Assembly: GCF_030408855.1 (NCBI RefSeq)
Contig: NZ_CP047358.1
Coordinates: 310,001-374,000 of the forward strand
Direction: 5' to 3'
Origin: Corynebacterium glaucum
Lineage (GTDB): Bacteria; Actinomycetota; Actinomycetes; Mycobacteriales; Mycobacteriaceae
DNA: 64,000 bases
Part shown: one piece after another, positions 1-8,463 of the stretch
How positions within the stretch are numbered: position 1 is the stretch's first letter
Layout: every line of letters begins with the position of its first letter
The notes under the pieces: model-generated
Databases searched by the model: none
Told to the model about the DNA's origin: nothing
What the model saw: only the letters and a program-made list of their open reading frames with translations
Translations under genes and position numbers: made by a program

Positions 1-279
1 CAGGTGCCCGCGGTGACCGGCTTGGCCGCCAACCGCATCGTCACCGAGGCCGTCACTAACGCCGCGCGCCACCAGGTCGATCCGCACGTGCGAGTTACGC
101 TCACCCCGCTCGACGAGGCGCTCGAAGTCGAGGTCACCTCCCAGGGGGCCATCGCCCCGCGGACCGGAGCGGGCATCGGGCTCGAGGGCTTGCGCGAGCG
201 GGCCGCGAGCACCGGCGGCACCCTCGAGGTGGTACAACAAGGCGACACCTTCACCGTCCGAGCAGTCCTGGGGGTTTAA
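1..279 (+). CDS. Sensor histidine kinase, C-terminal part (5' end outside window)
   Basis: The reading frame is open from the window edge, so this is the 3' end of a larger gene. About 90 residues of a GHKL ATPase domain are visible: an N-box (TEAVTNAARH), then a G-box-like stretch (GAGIGLEGLRERA) typical of the HisKA_3 (NarX/DesK) kinases that partner LuxR-type regulators. The kinase would autophosphorylate and pass phosphate to the regulator that starts 2 bp after this stop codon. Its sensor and phosphoacceptor regions lie outside the window, so the stimulus cannot be inferred. Together with the next three genes it looks like a kinase-regulator-ABC exporter operon of the cell-envelope stress or peptide-resistance kind; that last point is inference. 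Confidence 0.9.
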   Translation, partial: QVPAVTGLAANRIVTEAVTNAARHQVDPHVRVTLTPLDEALEVEVTSQGAIAPRTGAGIGLEGLRERAASTGGTLEVVQQGDTFTVRAVLGV

Positions 280-280
280 G

Positions 281-931
281 TTGCGCATTTTGCTTGCCGA
301 CGACCAGCCGCTCCTGCTTTCAGCCCTCGCCACAGTCCTCGGGGCGCAGCCGGACATTGACGTTGTCGCCACTGCCCAGAACGGTGCCGAAGCGGTGGAA
401 CGAGTACGCGAATTCACCATCGACGTCGCTGTGCTGGATATCCGCATGCCGGTGATGGACGGTATTGCGGCAGCGAAGGCGATCATGCCGCTCGGGCCCA
501 AAGTCATCATGCTCACCACATTTGATGACGACGCCCTGGTGCAGGCCTCCATTGAGGCGGGCGTGCACGGGTTCTTGCTCAAGGATGCGGATCCAGACGT
601 CCTCGCCGACGCGGTGCGCACTGTCGCGCGCGGTGAATCCGTGCTGGCCAGCGGGGTGACCGGGAAGGTTTTGGAGTGGGTGCGTGGGGGCGTCGATAAG
701 CACAATGCCCTTTCTGACTTCGAGCGGCAGGGCCTTGGGCTGCTTACCGAGCGCGAGCTTGAGGTGCTGGCGGAGATTGGTGCGGGGGCGACGAACGCGG
801 AGATTGCGCAGGCGCTGTTCATCGCGGAGACGACCGTGAAGACGCACGTGTCGAGCCTGCTGGCGAAGCTTGGGGCGCGTGATCGGATTGCGCTGGTGCT
901 GATCGCGCAGCGCTCCGGTATTTCCTCCTAG
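281..931 (+). CDS. Two-component response regulator, NarL/LuxR family
   Basis: A 216-residue DNA-binding regulator. The N-terminal receiver domain has the acidic pair near residues 7-8 (ADDQP), phosphoacceptor Asp53 in VLDIRMP, the conserved Thr near 80 and Lys near 101. The C-terminal LuxR helix-turn-helix runs from about residue 154 (LTERELEVLAEI) to 205 (TVKTHVSSLLAKLGARDR). Length and domain order are standard for the family. The start is TTG at 281, just after the kinase stop, so the two are almost certainly translationally coupled. The likely targets are the ABC transporter genes immediately downstream. Confidence 0.93.
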   Translation: MRILLADDQPLLLSALATVLGAQPDIDVVATAQNGAEAVERVREFTIDVAVLDIRMPVMDGIAAAKAIMPLGPKVIMLTTFDDDALVQASIEAGVHGFLLKDADPDVLADAVRTVARGESVLASGVTGKVLEWVRGGVDKHNALSDFERQGLGLLTERELEVLAEIGAGATNAEIAQALFIAETTVKTHVSSLLAKLGARDRIALVLIAQRSGISS

Positions 932-996
932 GGGAGGAGCCGGTTTCGTCCTGCGGGCGGATCTGTTTGCGGCGGGTGGTCGTGAGGATGAGGGGC

Positions 997-1749
997 ATGG
1001 ACTTTCGACCATCCCAACTCGCCTGCGAGGGCGTCTCCGTCGCGTTCGGTGCGCAGCAGGTACTGCACAATGTTTCCCTGACCACCATTCCCGGGCGCGT
1101 GCATGCGCTGCTCGGGCCGAACGGAGCGGGCAAATCGACGCTGATGTCGGTGCTGCTTGGACTGCTGGAACCCGACGCGGGCACCGTGACGCTGATGGGC
1201 GAGCCGTTTCGGCGCGAGCGGCTGCGGCATGTGGGTGCGTCGATCAACGACCCTGCGTTTTACGGGCACCTGAGTGCACGCAATAACCTCCGGGTGCATA
1301 CGACGCTGTTGGGCTTGCCGGATTCGGAGGCCGATCGCGTGCTGGACCTCGTGGGGCTTGGCGGCGCGGGGAAGAAGAAGGCGTCGACGTTTTCCACCGG
1401 CATGAAAGGCCGGCTCGCGCTCGCGCAGGCACTGATTGGTGAGCCCGACGTGCTGGTGCTGGACGAGCCGCAAAACGGTCTCGATCCGGAGGGCATCGCA
1501 CACCTGCGCACCTATTTGCGCGAGTACGCGCGCGCCGGGCGCACCGTGCTGGTGAGCTCGCACCAGCTCGGTGAGGTACTGCACCTTGCCGACGACGCCA
1601 CCGTGATCGCCGGCGGCTGCGTGCGTTTTGCCGGGGAGCTTGCCGCGCTGGGGCCGAACTTGGAGGAGTCTTTCTTCCGGCTCACTTCGGGGCAGGCTGG
1701 GCAAGCTGTGCAGGGCGGGCAGGCTGTGCAGGGTGGTGAGGCGCGGTGA
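997..1749 (+). CDS. ABC transporter ATP-binding protein (exporter type)
   Basis: A nucleotide-binding subunit of about 250 residues. Visible motifs are Walker A GPNGAGKST, a degenerate signature STGMKGRLALAQ, Walker B VLVLDEPQNGLD and a switch His in VLVSSHQLGEV. The pattern fits DRA/CcmA-type ABC-2 exporters (drug, peptide or lipid export). I chose ATG 997 because AGGGG lies 5 bases upstream; ATG 988 and TTG 967 are in-frame alternatives. The C-terminus is low-complexity (GQAVQGG twice), encoded by an 18-bp direct repeat at about 1702-1737. Its last codon overlaps the GTG start of the permease by 4 bp, so the pair should be co-translated. Confidence 0.9.
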   Translation: MDFRPSQLACEGVSVAFGAQQVLHNVSLTTIPGRVHALLGPNGAGKSTLMSVLLGLLEPDAGTVTLMGEPFRRERLRHVGASINDPAFYGHLSARNNLRVHTTLLGLPDSEADRVLDLVGLGGAGKKKASTFSTGMKGRLALAQALIGEPDVLVLDEPQNGLDPEGIAHLRTYLREYARAGRTVLVSSHQLGEVLHLADDATVIAGGCVRFAGELAALGPNLEESFFRLTSGQAGQAVQGGQAVQGGEAR

Positions 1750-3191
1750 CGGGCACTAAGCAATATGTGCGAGCCGAGTGGATCAGGGCGCGCGGATCGA
1801 CGCTGTGGTGGTTGGCGTTCGCGGGACTTCTGCTTGGGTGCGTGTTCACCGTCTTCGGGATGGGCTTCCAAGTGGAGACGGCGAGCGACCTGATGAACTG
1901 GCACGGGCTGTTGATTACCGGCATGGCAGCGCCGCTCGCCGCGTTGTTCGCAGGCTCGGCGGAAACGCGGGAGCGCACGGCCCGCTCCGGCGGCACCGCG
2001 TGGCGGCCGGTGTCTGCGCGGGCGACGCGCGCCGTGCGCCTGCTCATGGTCTGGGTGGCGCTTGCAGTGTTTTACCTGCTCGCCTTCGGCGTGACGTGGT
2101 TGGCGGCGGTGCTGCTTGGCTACGAGGGTTCGTCCCAGGTCGCGCTCGCCGGCCTCTTCGCCTGGGGTGGGGCGCTCGGCGCGGCGGGGCTCGCGGCAGG
2201 TGCGAGCCGCCGCATCGGGGTGCTACCGACCATCGGCATCGCCGCAGCATGCAACCTGGGGCTGGGCTTCTTCGTCGACCGCGACTGGTGGTGGTTCAAC
2301 CCGGCCGCGTGGCCGCTGCGGCTGGTGCTGCCGGCGATGGGAAAACAGTTCAACCTGTTGCCGCTTGAGCCGGGCTCGCCCATGTACGGGGAGTCGCCGC
2401 TACCAGCGCTGGGCCTCTGTCTGCTGCTCGCCGCGGCAGGGTTTGCCTGCGCAGTGCTTATGGAACCACGCACGGTGCGCCCGCGCCGCAAACCGGAAAC
2501 GCACCAGGTGAACGCCCCTAAAGCAACTCGCCCCGCAGTCGCGCGTCCAACCCATGTGAGATTCGGAGCTGCGCTGCGCGGTATCCATCGCGCCGCGCTC
2601 ACACCCGCTCTCGTTGCCGCGCTCGCGCTCACCGTGCTGGTCATGGTGTTTGCCATCCGCTACCCGGCGGAGGTGCGCCACGCCTTGGCTACCTACGTGC
2701 TCTTGCCGGTCGGTGCCGGGGTGCTGCCCACGCTCATCTGGCCCCGTCTGCGCCCCGCCTGGGCTTTGATGCAGATCGAGCACCCGAAGACGTTGACCGC
2801 GCTGCGCACTTGGGTGCTCGCGGTGGTGGCGTTTGTCGTGGCAATCGCGGCGATCACCGGCGGGGCAACTCTGGGCGGCGAGGCGCGCCGGTTCCTGCTC
2901 GCCGTGCTGACCACGGGTGCGCTTGCGCTGCTCGCACTGATCATTACCGCGCGCTTCGGCGTGGCCTGGGCACTCGCGGCCACGATCGTGTGGACGGTCT
3001 TCTCTCTGACCATCGGCGGCGATGTCCTCGCCTCCACGCCGCTGTGGATCCTCGCGGTGCCGGCGTGGCCGGAGGTCGCCGACACCACCGTCCGCTTCGC
3101 CATCGCACTCACCGCCGCGGTGGCATTGTTCGTCGCGGCGTGGGCGGGAGCGGGGAGGGCGCTAAAGGGGATCGCGCCTCTCCGTCGATAA
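1746..3191 (+). CDS. ABC transporter permease, ABC-2 type membrane protein
   Basis: A 481-residue, very hydrophobic protein with roughly a dozen predicted membrane segments in two halves, separated by a basic cytoplasmic linker near residues 245-275 (RPRRKPETHQ). It is the membrane partner of the ATPase it overlaps (GTGA junction). The substrate is not evident. A kinase-LuxR regulator-ATPase-permease set is common for export of, or defence against, membrane-active peptides, but that is inference. The start is GTG 1746. The gene ends 53 bp before the next ORF, which has its own AT-rich leader. Confidence 0.85.
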   Translation: MTGTKQYVRAEWIRARGSTLWWLAFAGLLLGCVFTVFGMGFQVETASDLMNWHGLLITGMAAPLAALFAGSAETRERTARSGGTAWRPVSARATRAVRLLMVWVALAVFYLLAFGVTWLAAVLLGYEGSSQVALAGLFAWGGALGAAGLAAGASRRIGVLPTIGIAAACNLGLGFFVDRDWWWFNPAAWPLRLVLPAMGKQFNLLPLEPGSPMYGESPLPALGLCLLLAAAGFACAVLMEPRTVRPRRKPETHQVNAPKATRPAVARPTHVRFGAALRGIHRAALTPALVAALALTVLVMVFAIRYPAEVRHALATYVLLPVGAGVLPTLIWPRLRPAWALMQIEHPKTLTALRTWVLAVVAFVVAIAAITGGATLGGEARRFLLAVLTTGALALLALIITARFGVAWALAATIVWTVFSLTIGGDVLASTPLWILAVPAWPEVADTTVRFAIALTAAVALFVAAWAGAGRALKGIAPLRR

Positions 3192-3244
3192 GCGAACAGC
3201 CCTTTTTATACATTGGGCAAATATAAACTGCTATAAAGGGTGGC

Positions 3245-4396
3245 ATGCAGCGCAGTCCCTACACCCCAGGCAGTGTCGCACCCGTGGTCTACGGGCGCGA
3301 GGCACTGCTTCGCGATGCCCGCCGCGACCTCGCCTTCATGAAGGAGTTTCCCGAGCTCAAAGGCCGGCTGGAAATCTTCGTCGGCTCGCGCGGGGTGGGG
3401 AAGACAAGCCTGCTGCGCACAATCGAAAACGACGCGCGCAGCCTCGGGTTCGCCTCGTGCTGGATCACCGCCGGCGACGGCCCGTTCCTCGGCGCGCTCG
3501 TGGAGGCGCTGGACACGCTCTCGCGCGAGTGGCACGACGCTGCGCGCGAGCAGCTCGCCAGCATCCTGCGCAACCTCTCCGTCACCGTCGCTGGAGTCAA
3601 GGTCACCAGCAATGCGGACGAGCCGACGGCCGAGATGAGCAGCCTCGGGCGCGTCGTTCAGCAAGCACTCCAGGAGGCAGCGGAAGGTGCAGGTTCGCCG
3701 GGGCTTGTTTTGCTTGTCGACGAAATCCAGGCCGCCGATGCCGATGGCCTGCGCGCTTTGGCCTACGCGTGGCAGCACCTGCAATCGGAGGCCCCGGGCC
3801 TGCCATTGATGACTTTCTGTGCCGGCCTGACCCACAGTCAGGACGTGATCACGGACGCGGTGAGTTTCGCCGAGCGCTTTCGGTACCGGCAGCTGGAAAA
3901 CCTCGACCCGGAGTCCTCGCGGGCGGCGTTGGAGGAGCCGGCGCTGGCGCGCGGCGTGCACTGGACGCCGGAGGCGCTGGACAAGGCGTTGGCACTTGCA
4001 GCGGGGTATCCCTACTTCTTGCAGGTGATTGGCGACGAAGCGTGGAAAGCCGCCGGCTACCCCGATGCCGGCGAGGTGATCGGCGGCTCGCACGTATCGG
4101 AAGCGAACAGCCAGTTCCGCGAGGTGCAGCGCATCTTCTTCCGCTCCCGCTGGATGAAGGCCACCCCGTTAGAGCAGGAATTCATGAGCGCGATGGCCGC
4201 CGACGGGGGATCGCCCGCGCGGCGCGGCGAGATCGCAGAGCGCATGGGGCGCACCACTCAGTCGATTTCGATGGTGCGCCGCTCGCTCATGGACAAAGGG
4301 CTTATCGACGCCCCGGCTCACGGCTATGTCGAGTTCACCGCGCCCGGTTTTGCGGAGTTCGTGCGACGAGAAGGTGACCCGTCCGAGGAGCACTGA
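3245..4396 (+). CDS. ATP-binding protein, ORC/STAND-like AAA ATPase with C-terminal winged helix
   Basis: A 383-residue soluble protein. It has the P-loop GSRGVGKTS near residue 48, Walker B LVLLVDEIQ near 156-164 and a possible sensor segment FCAGLTHSQ near 196. The C-terminal region (residues about 310-375, RRGEIAERMGRTTQSISMVR) looks like a winged helix. This layout matches small AAA ATPases of the ORC1/Cdc6-STAND type often annotated simply as ATP-binding protein. Its partner and function are unknown. The leader is AT-rich (tataaactgctataaagg) just before the ATG, unlike the surrounding sequence, so the gene probably has its own promoter. Confidence 0.8.
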   Translation: MQRSPYTPGSVAPVVYGREALLRDARRDLAFMKEFPELKGRLEIFVGSRGVGKTSLLRTIENDARSLGFASCWITAGDGPFLGALVEALDTLSREWHDAAREQLASILRNLSVTVAGVKVTSNADEPTAEMSSLGRVVQQALQEAAEGAGSPGLVLLVDEIQAADADGLRALAYAWQHLQSEAPGLPLMTFCAGLTHSQDVITDAVSFAERFRYRQLENLDPESSRAALEEPALARGVHWTPEALDKALALAAGYPYFLQVIGDEAWKAAGYPDAGEVIGGSHVSEANSQFREVQRIFFRSRWMKATPLEQEFMSAMAADGGSPARRGEIAERMGRTTQSISMVRRSLMDKGLIDAPAHGYVEFTAPGFAEFVRREGDPSEEH

Positions 4397-4496
4397 ACCG
4401 ATCTAGGTCGCAGCGCGGCGAAACAGCTGGGGCGATTGTGACGATACTAGGGGTGATTCCACAGTTTTGACCTATCGCAGCCTTAGGAGTCCCCCG

Positions 4497-5402
4497 ATGA
4501 AGAAGCTGATCGCCACCGCGGTCGCTGTCGCCGCCACTCTTGCCCTTGTCACGCCCGCATCCGCTGCAACCCTCACTCCCGAAACCGATCAAAACGGCGG
4601 CCTGCAATGTCGCATCACCCTCACCGAGCCGGAGCGCGTTGGTGCGCAGAAAGCTGAGGCGGCGGCCAAGACGCTCACGTTGGCAGGGCACGAGGTTGCC
4701 CGTGCTGAGGCGCTGGAGGCCGCATACCCGGGTGCGAAGGCGCACGGTGACGCGTACGTCGACGACCCGAACGTGCGCCAGTTCCTCAACGACGACCGCA
4801 CACTCGCGCTCGGCCAGGCCAGCGGCAGCAAGTCCACGCCGGAGACACTCGCAGGCAAGGACCGTGCACGCGAAGCAGCAAAAACGAAGCTCGTCTCAGT
4901 GGGTATGCATCCGACGACGGCGGACAACTACCTCGACAGCAAGCAGGGCACGCAAATCCAGGACCAAGCCTACCTGAAGCAGATGCCGCTTTCGGCTCAG
5001 TACGTCATCGGCATCGACCGCGGCTACCTGCGCCACAGCAAGCGCGACGGCGTGGTAGTGGGCAACACCGGTGAAACCGTGGCGCGCGGACTGCCGATCG
5101 ATGAGCCGCAGCGCACCGCGTTTGTCTTCCACTTCAACAACACCTACTACGGGCGCGCGATCAACGAGCTTGAGCGAGGCTACGCCGACCTGCTCACCAC
5201 CGCGCCCAGCGAGTGCCACAAGGGGTTGGGCGAGCTCTACTTCCCGGCTGACTTCGTCGTGCCCGAGCCGGAAGCCACTCAGCCTGCACCGCCGAAGCAC
5301 CCGGTGCTCGCGATGTTCGAGACCTGGTTCAAGGCGCTCGGATCGCTCATCGAGTCCCTGATTCCGGGTGCCAAGCTCCCGGTGACGCTCAGCTCCAGCT
5401 AG
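4497..5402 (+). CDS. Secreted protein of unknown function
   Basis: The protein has about 300 residues and a clear Sec signal peptide: positive start MKKL, a hydrophobic core rich in Ala/Val/Leu, and a probable cleavage site after ASA near residue 23. The mature part has one early Cys and one late Cys (LQCRI and SECHKG) that could pair outside the cell. The C-terminus carries a Pro-rich spacer and then an amphipathic helix, with no LPXTG motif. I chose ATG 4497 because TAGGAG sits 8 bases upstream; an in-frame TTG at 4467 lacks this. I do not recognise a family. It lies convergent with menB, with 10 bp between the stops. Confidence 0.75.
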   Translation: MKKLIATAVAVAATLALVTPASAATLTPETDQNGGLQCRITLTEPERVGAQKAEAAAKTLTLAGHEVARAEALEAAYPGAKAHGDAYVDDPNVRQFLNDDRTLALGQASGSKSTPETLAGKDRAREAAKTKLVSVGMHPTTADNYLDSKQGTQIQDQAYLKQMPLSAQYVIGIDRGYLRHSKRDGVVVGNTGETVARGLPIDEPQRTAFVFHFNNTYYGRAINELERGYADLLTTAPSECHKGLGELYFPADFVVPEPEATQPAPPKHPVLAMFETWFKALGSLIESLIPGAKLPVTLSSS

Positions 5403-5412
5403 CCAGTTCCAG

Positions 5413-6378
5413 TTAGTAGTAGTACGGGAACTGATCCCAGTTCGGGGGCCGCTTCTCCAGGAAGGAGTCGCGGCCCTCGACTGCTTCGTCCGTCATGTAT
5501 GCCAGGCGGGTGGCTTCGCCGGCGAAGACTTGCTGGCCTACGAGGCCGTCGTCAAGCAAATTGAAAGCAAACTTGAGCATGCGCTGGGCGGTGGGGGACT
5601 TGGTGTTGATCTCGCGGGCGGCCTGGATGGCTTCCGCCTCGAGTTCGCCGTGGTCCGCGACGATATTCACCGCGCCCATGTGCTGCATGTCTTCGGCGGT
5701 GTAGGTGCGGCCGAGGAAGAAGATTTCGCGCGCGAACTTCTGACCGACCATCTTGGCCAAGTAGGCGGAGCCGTAGCCGGCGTCGAAAGAGCCGACGTCG
5801 GCATCCGTCTGTTTGAAGCGGGCTTCCTGACGCGAGGCGATGGTCATGTCGCACACCACGTGCAGGGAGTGCCCGCCCCCGGCTGCCCAGCCGTTGACCA
5901 CGGCGATGACCACTTTCGGCATGGTGCGGATCAGGCGTTGCACTTCGAGGATGTGCAGGCGCCCGCCCTCGGCTTTCACGCGGGCTTCGTCGACGTGCTC
6001 GGCGGTGGCGGCTTCGACGTCGGCGTCGTGCGCGGTGGCGTATTGGTAGCCGGAGCGGCCGCGAATGCGCTGGTCGCCGCCTGAGCAGAACGCCCACCCG
6101 CCGTCCTTCGGGCTCGGGCCGTTGCCGGTGAGCAGGACAGTGCCTATCGACGGGTCGCGCCGCGCGTGGTCAAGCGCCTGGTAGAGCTCGTCGACGGTGT
6201 GGGGGCGAAATGCGTTGCGCACCTCGGGGCGGTCAAACGCGATGCGGACGATGCCGTCGGCGCGGGTCTCGCCTACGTGGCGGTGGTAGGTGATGTCCGT
6301 GAAGTCGAAGCCCTCGACGCTGCGCCACTGGGAGGCGTCGAAGGGCTGCGCGGTGGAGTATTGCTGCTGCTCGCTCAT
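5413..6378 (-). CDS. menB: 1,4-dihydroxy-2-naphthoyl-CoA synthase
   Basis: The protein is 321 residues of crotonase-fold enzyme. It closes the second ring of menaquinone by converting o-succinylbenzoyl-CoA to 1,4-dihydroxy-2-naphthoyl-CoA. MenB hallmarks are visible: RIAFDRPEVRNAFRP, the oxyanion-hole region CSGGDQRIRG followed by GYQYA, the GWAAGGGHSLH loop, and the C-terminal PPNWDQFPYYY tail. ATG 6378 gives the usual N-terminus. menC lies about 1 kb upstream, and menD and menG lie further along the window, so the pathway is clustered but not in one operon. Two copies of a 15-bp repeat sit just upstream of the start. Confidence 0.96.
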   Translation of the reverse strand: MSEQQQYSTAQPFDASQWRSVEGFDFTDITYHRHVGETRADGIVRIAFDRPEVRNAFRPHTVDELYQALDHARRDPSIGTVLLTGNGPSPKDGGWAFCSGGDQRIRGRSGYQYATAHDADVEAATAEHVDEARVKAEGGRLHILEVQRLIRTMPKVVIAVVNGWAAGGGHSLHVVCDMTIASRQEARFKQTDADVGSFDAGYGSAYLAKMVGQKFAREIFFLGRTYTAEDMQHMGAVNIVADHGELEAEAIQAAREINTKSPTAQRMLKFAFNLLDDGLVGQQVFAGEATRLAYMTDEAVEGRDSFLEKRPPNWDQFPYYY

Positions 6379-6397
6379 GCAGACCGATGGTAGTGGC

Positions 6398-6427
6398 GTT
6401 GTAGACCTCAAGGTTGTAGACCTCAAG
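6398..6427. repeat. Tandem 15-bp direct repeat upstream of menB
   Basis: Two perfect adjacent copies of gttgtagacctcaag lie 20 bp upstream of the menB start. Read on the menB strand, each copy contains TTGAGG and CTACAAC. Spacing between TTGAGG of one copy and TACAAC of the next is about 17 bp, so the duplication may create or double a promoter or operator. This is a possibility only. Confidence 0.6.
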
Positions 6428-6523
6428 CAAGGCGCCGGGCTAAAAGCCCAGGTGGGGTGTGACTGGTGTGGCGCCGAAATCGTTTTCGTCTACAACGTAG
6501 AGCAGCAGATGGGATTCAGCGGC

Positions 6524-6567
6524 GCGCGCGAGGGGTACGCGCGCGAGGGGTACGCGCGCGAAGGCTA
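6524..6567. repeat. 15-bp GC-rich tandem repeat (almost three copies)
   Basis: Unit gcgcgcgaggggtac is present twice perfectly (6524-6538, 6539-6553) and once degenerate (6554-6567), in the gap between menB and the DUF202 gene. The last copy runs into the stop codon of the minus-strand DUF202 gene. Confidence 0.65.
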
Positions 6568-6876
6568 GCGCAGCACCACCAGCACCAACGACCCCACCCC
6601 AAGCAAGAACACTGTCGCTGTCATAGCGACAATCCGCCCGATTGCTGGCTCCACGCGCTCGTGCTCGATCCCGGCCACCTCGCGCGTATACGCCGCGCGG
6701 TTCGACAGCACCACGTACACCGCGGCGACCAGCGTCAGCACGACCAACGCCATCACCCACGGCCCGAACACGTGCGCCCAGCGCAGAAGGATCAGCGACA
6801 CCACCAGCATCGCCACGGCTGTGCGCGTCCAAGCCATCGATGTGCGCTCGGGCTGCAGCCCCGGATCAGCGTGCAC
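6565..6876 (-). CDS. DUF202 family membrane protein
   Basis: A 103-residue inner-membrane protein that begins with the DUF202/YidH signature PGLQPERTSMAWTRT and then has three hydrophobic segments. The family function is unknown. The start is GTG 6876, with AGGTGA about 8 bases upstream, and it lies 10 bp after the stop of the longer DUF202 paralogue. The two are therefore a cotranscribed paralogous pair, which is the common arrangement for DUF202 genes. Confidence 0.85.
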   Translation of the reverse strand: MHADPGLQPERTSMAWTRTAVAMLVVSLILLRWAHVFGPWVMALVVLTLVAAVYVVLSNRAAYTREVAGIEHERVEPAIGRIVAMTATVFLLGVGSLVLVVLR

Positions 6877-6886
6877 CCAAAATCAC

Positions 6887-7318
6887 CTACACCGCGATCA
6901 GGACGATCGTGACCGCAAGCGCCACGAACACCAACAGCGACAGCACCGGAATGATCGCCGGCACCGGCAGCGGTTTGCCGGTGCGCATGGCGCGCTCGAC
7001 GTGCACCCAACGCACCGCCGCGCCCGCGGAGATCGCCACCCCACCAAGAATGACCAGCACCGCCACCGCAGTTTGGTGCCGAGGGTGCATGCCCTGGATC
7101 TCAAACGCAGCCAGCGCGATCCCGCCCGCCAGAAACGCGAGCGCCGTGCGCGTCCACGCAAGGAACGTGCGCTCGTTCGCCAGCGTGAAGCGCGGATCGG
7201 GCTCCTCGCCGTCGGGGAAGAGGCGGCGCGCAAACGCAGTGCGCTCGTCTGCGCGCTTGTCTGCGCGCTCGTCTGCGCGCGCGTCGCAACCCCGCTCGCT
7301 GCCAAGTTCGGTGCTCAT
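6887..7318 (-). CDS. DUF202 (YidH-like) membrane protein
   Basis: A 143-residue membrane protein. The DUF202 signature DPRFTLANERTFLAWTRT lies at about residues 40-57, followed by three hydrophobic helices. The N-terminus is a charged low-complexity tract (RADERADKRADER) produced by a 12-bp tandem repeat. ATG 7318 was chosen because the open frame extends far upstream across menC, which is clearly the real gene there. It is divergent from menC, with only about 24 bp between the start codons. Confidence 0.85.
   Translation of the reverse strand: MSTELGSERGCDARADERADKRADERTAFARRLFPDGEEPDPRFTLANERTFLAWTRTALAFLAGGIALAAFEIQGMHPRHQTAVAVLVILGGVAISAGAAVRWVHVERAMRTGKPLPVPAIIPVLSLLVFVALAVTIVLIAV
7239..7286. 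repeat. 12-bp tandem repeat inside DUF202 gene
   Basis: Four consecutive 12-bp units of the form gcgcgctcgtct, with one or two mismatches each. They encode the repeated RADE/RADK tract on the minus strand. Since the unit is a multiple of three, copy-number change would keep the frame. Confidence 0.7.
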
Positions 7319-7342
7319 GGCCCCAACGCTACGCTGGCCTGC

Positions 7343-8344
7343 ATGCCCACGCCGCCCACGCTGAACCCGCTGCATACCCCGCACCCACTGCCCACAGTCG
7401 AGAAGATCCTCGAACGCGCCCACGTCGTCGCGTTGCCAATGGCAGTGAAGTTCCGCGGCATCACCACGCGCGAGGCGCTGCTCATCGACGGCCCCGCCGG
7501 CTGGGGCGAATTCTCCCCGTTCGTGGAGTACGCCGCACCCGAAGCAGCGATGTGGCTGCGTGCCGGCATCGAGGCCGCTTTCGAGGGGCTGCCCGAAGCG
7601 CACGGCACCGTCGAGGTCAACGGCACCGTCCCCGCCGTCGCCCCGAAAAAAGTCGAGGCGGTCCTCGCACGGTTCCCCGGAGTGCACACCTTCAAAGTCA
7701 AGGTCGCAGAAAAGGGCCAATCGCTTGACGACGACATCGCTCGCGTCAACACCCTCCGCCAACTGCAGCCCGAGGCACGCATCCGCGTCGACGCGAACGG
7801 CGGCTGGAGCGTGGAAGAAGCCGTCGCCGCCGAAGCCGCCCTCACCGCGGACGGATCCCTGGAGTACCTGGAGCAACCCTGCGCCACCGTCCAGGAACTC
7901 GCCGAAGTGCGCGCTCGGGTGGGCACCCCGGTCGCCGCCGACGAGTCCATTCGCCGCGCCGAAGACCCATATCAGGTGGTGAAGCATAGTGCGGCGCAAA
8001 TAGGCGTCGTTAAGCAAGCGCCCCTTGGTGGGGTACGAAATGTGCTGAAGCTGGCGGCCGAGCTGGGCCTTGAGCTCACCGTAGCGAGCGCGCTGGACAC
8101 TGCCGTGGGGATTGATGCGGGGCTGGTCGCGGCAAAGCTCACCGGGTCGCGCGCCGCGGGCCTTGCCACCCAGCGGCTGTTTCTTGAGGATGTCGCGCCG
8201 GAGCGCTCGCTTATCGACGGCTCCTTTACTCTGACTCGGACAACCCCCGACGCCGACCGTCTGCACGCACTTCGGGCTTCGGCCGAGCGGCGCGACTGGT
8301 GGTTTGAACGGGTTCGCGCGTGTTACCCCCATTTAGGGGCGTAG
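7343..8344 (+). CDS. menC: o-Succinylbenzoate synthase
   Basis: A 333-residue member of the enolase superfamily. It dehydrates SHCHC to o-succinylbenzoate in menaquinone synthesis. Catalytic landmarks are visible: the KVK pair in TFKVKVAEKG, metal ligands in RVDANGGW, EQPC and ADESI, and the opposing Lys in GVVKQAPLGG. The N-terminal half (MAVKFRGITTREALL, GWGEFSPF) matches actinobacterial MenC. ATG 7343 gives a normal N-terminus; ATG 7439 would remove part of the capping domain. It is divergent from the DUF202 pair. Confidence 0.95.
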   Translation: MPTPPTLNPLHTPHPLPTVEKILERAHVVALPMAVKFRGITTREALLIDGPAGWGEFSPFVEYAAPEAAMWLRAGIEAAFEGLPEAHGTVEVNGTVPAVAPKKVEAVLARFPGVHTFKVKVAEKGQSLDDDIARVNTLRQLQPEARIRVDANGGWSVEEAVAAEAALTADGSLEYLEQPCATVQELAEVRARVGTPVAADESIRRAEDPYQVVKHSAAQIGVVKQAPLGGVRNVLKLAAELGLELTVASALDTAVGIDAGLVAAKLTGSRAAGLATQRLFLEDVAPERSLIDGSFTLTRTTPDADRLHALRASAERRDWWFERVRACYPHLGA

Positions 8345-8463
8345 TCGGTATCAGTTCGGAAGCAAATTCTGCGTTTTTGCTATAGGCGGGGATTCGCGGG
8401 CTTAGAGTTTGGCGGACATCGGCGTACAGCCGTCCATGAATATCGTGAAAGAAGGAAGCCGCG

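Noticed and set aside
7239..7286. Regular 12-bp repeats considered as CRISPR
   Set aside because: No spacers, unit too short, and the tract codes in frame for a protein N-terminus.
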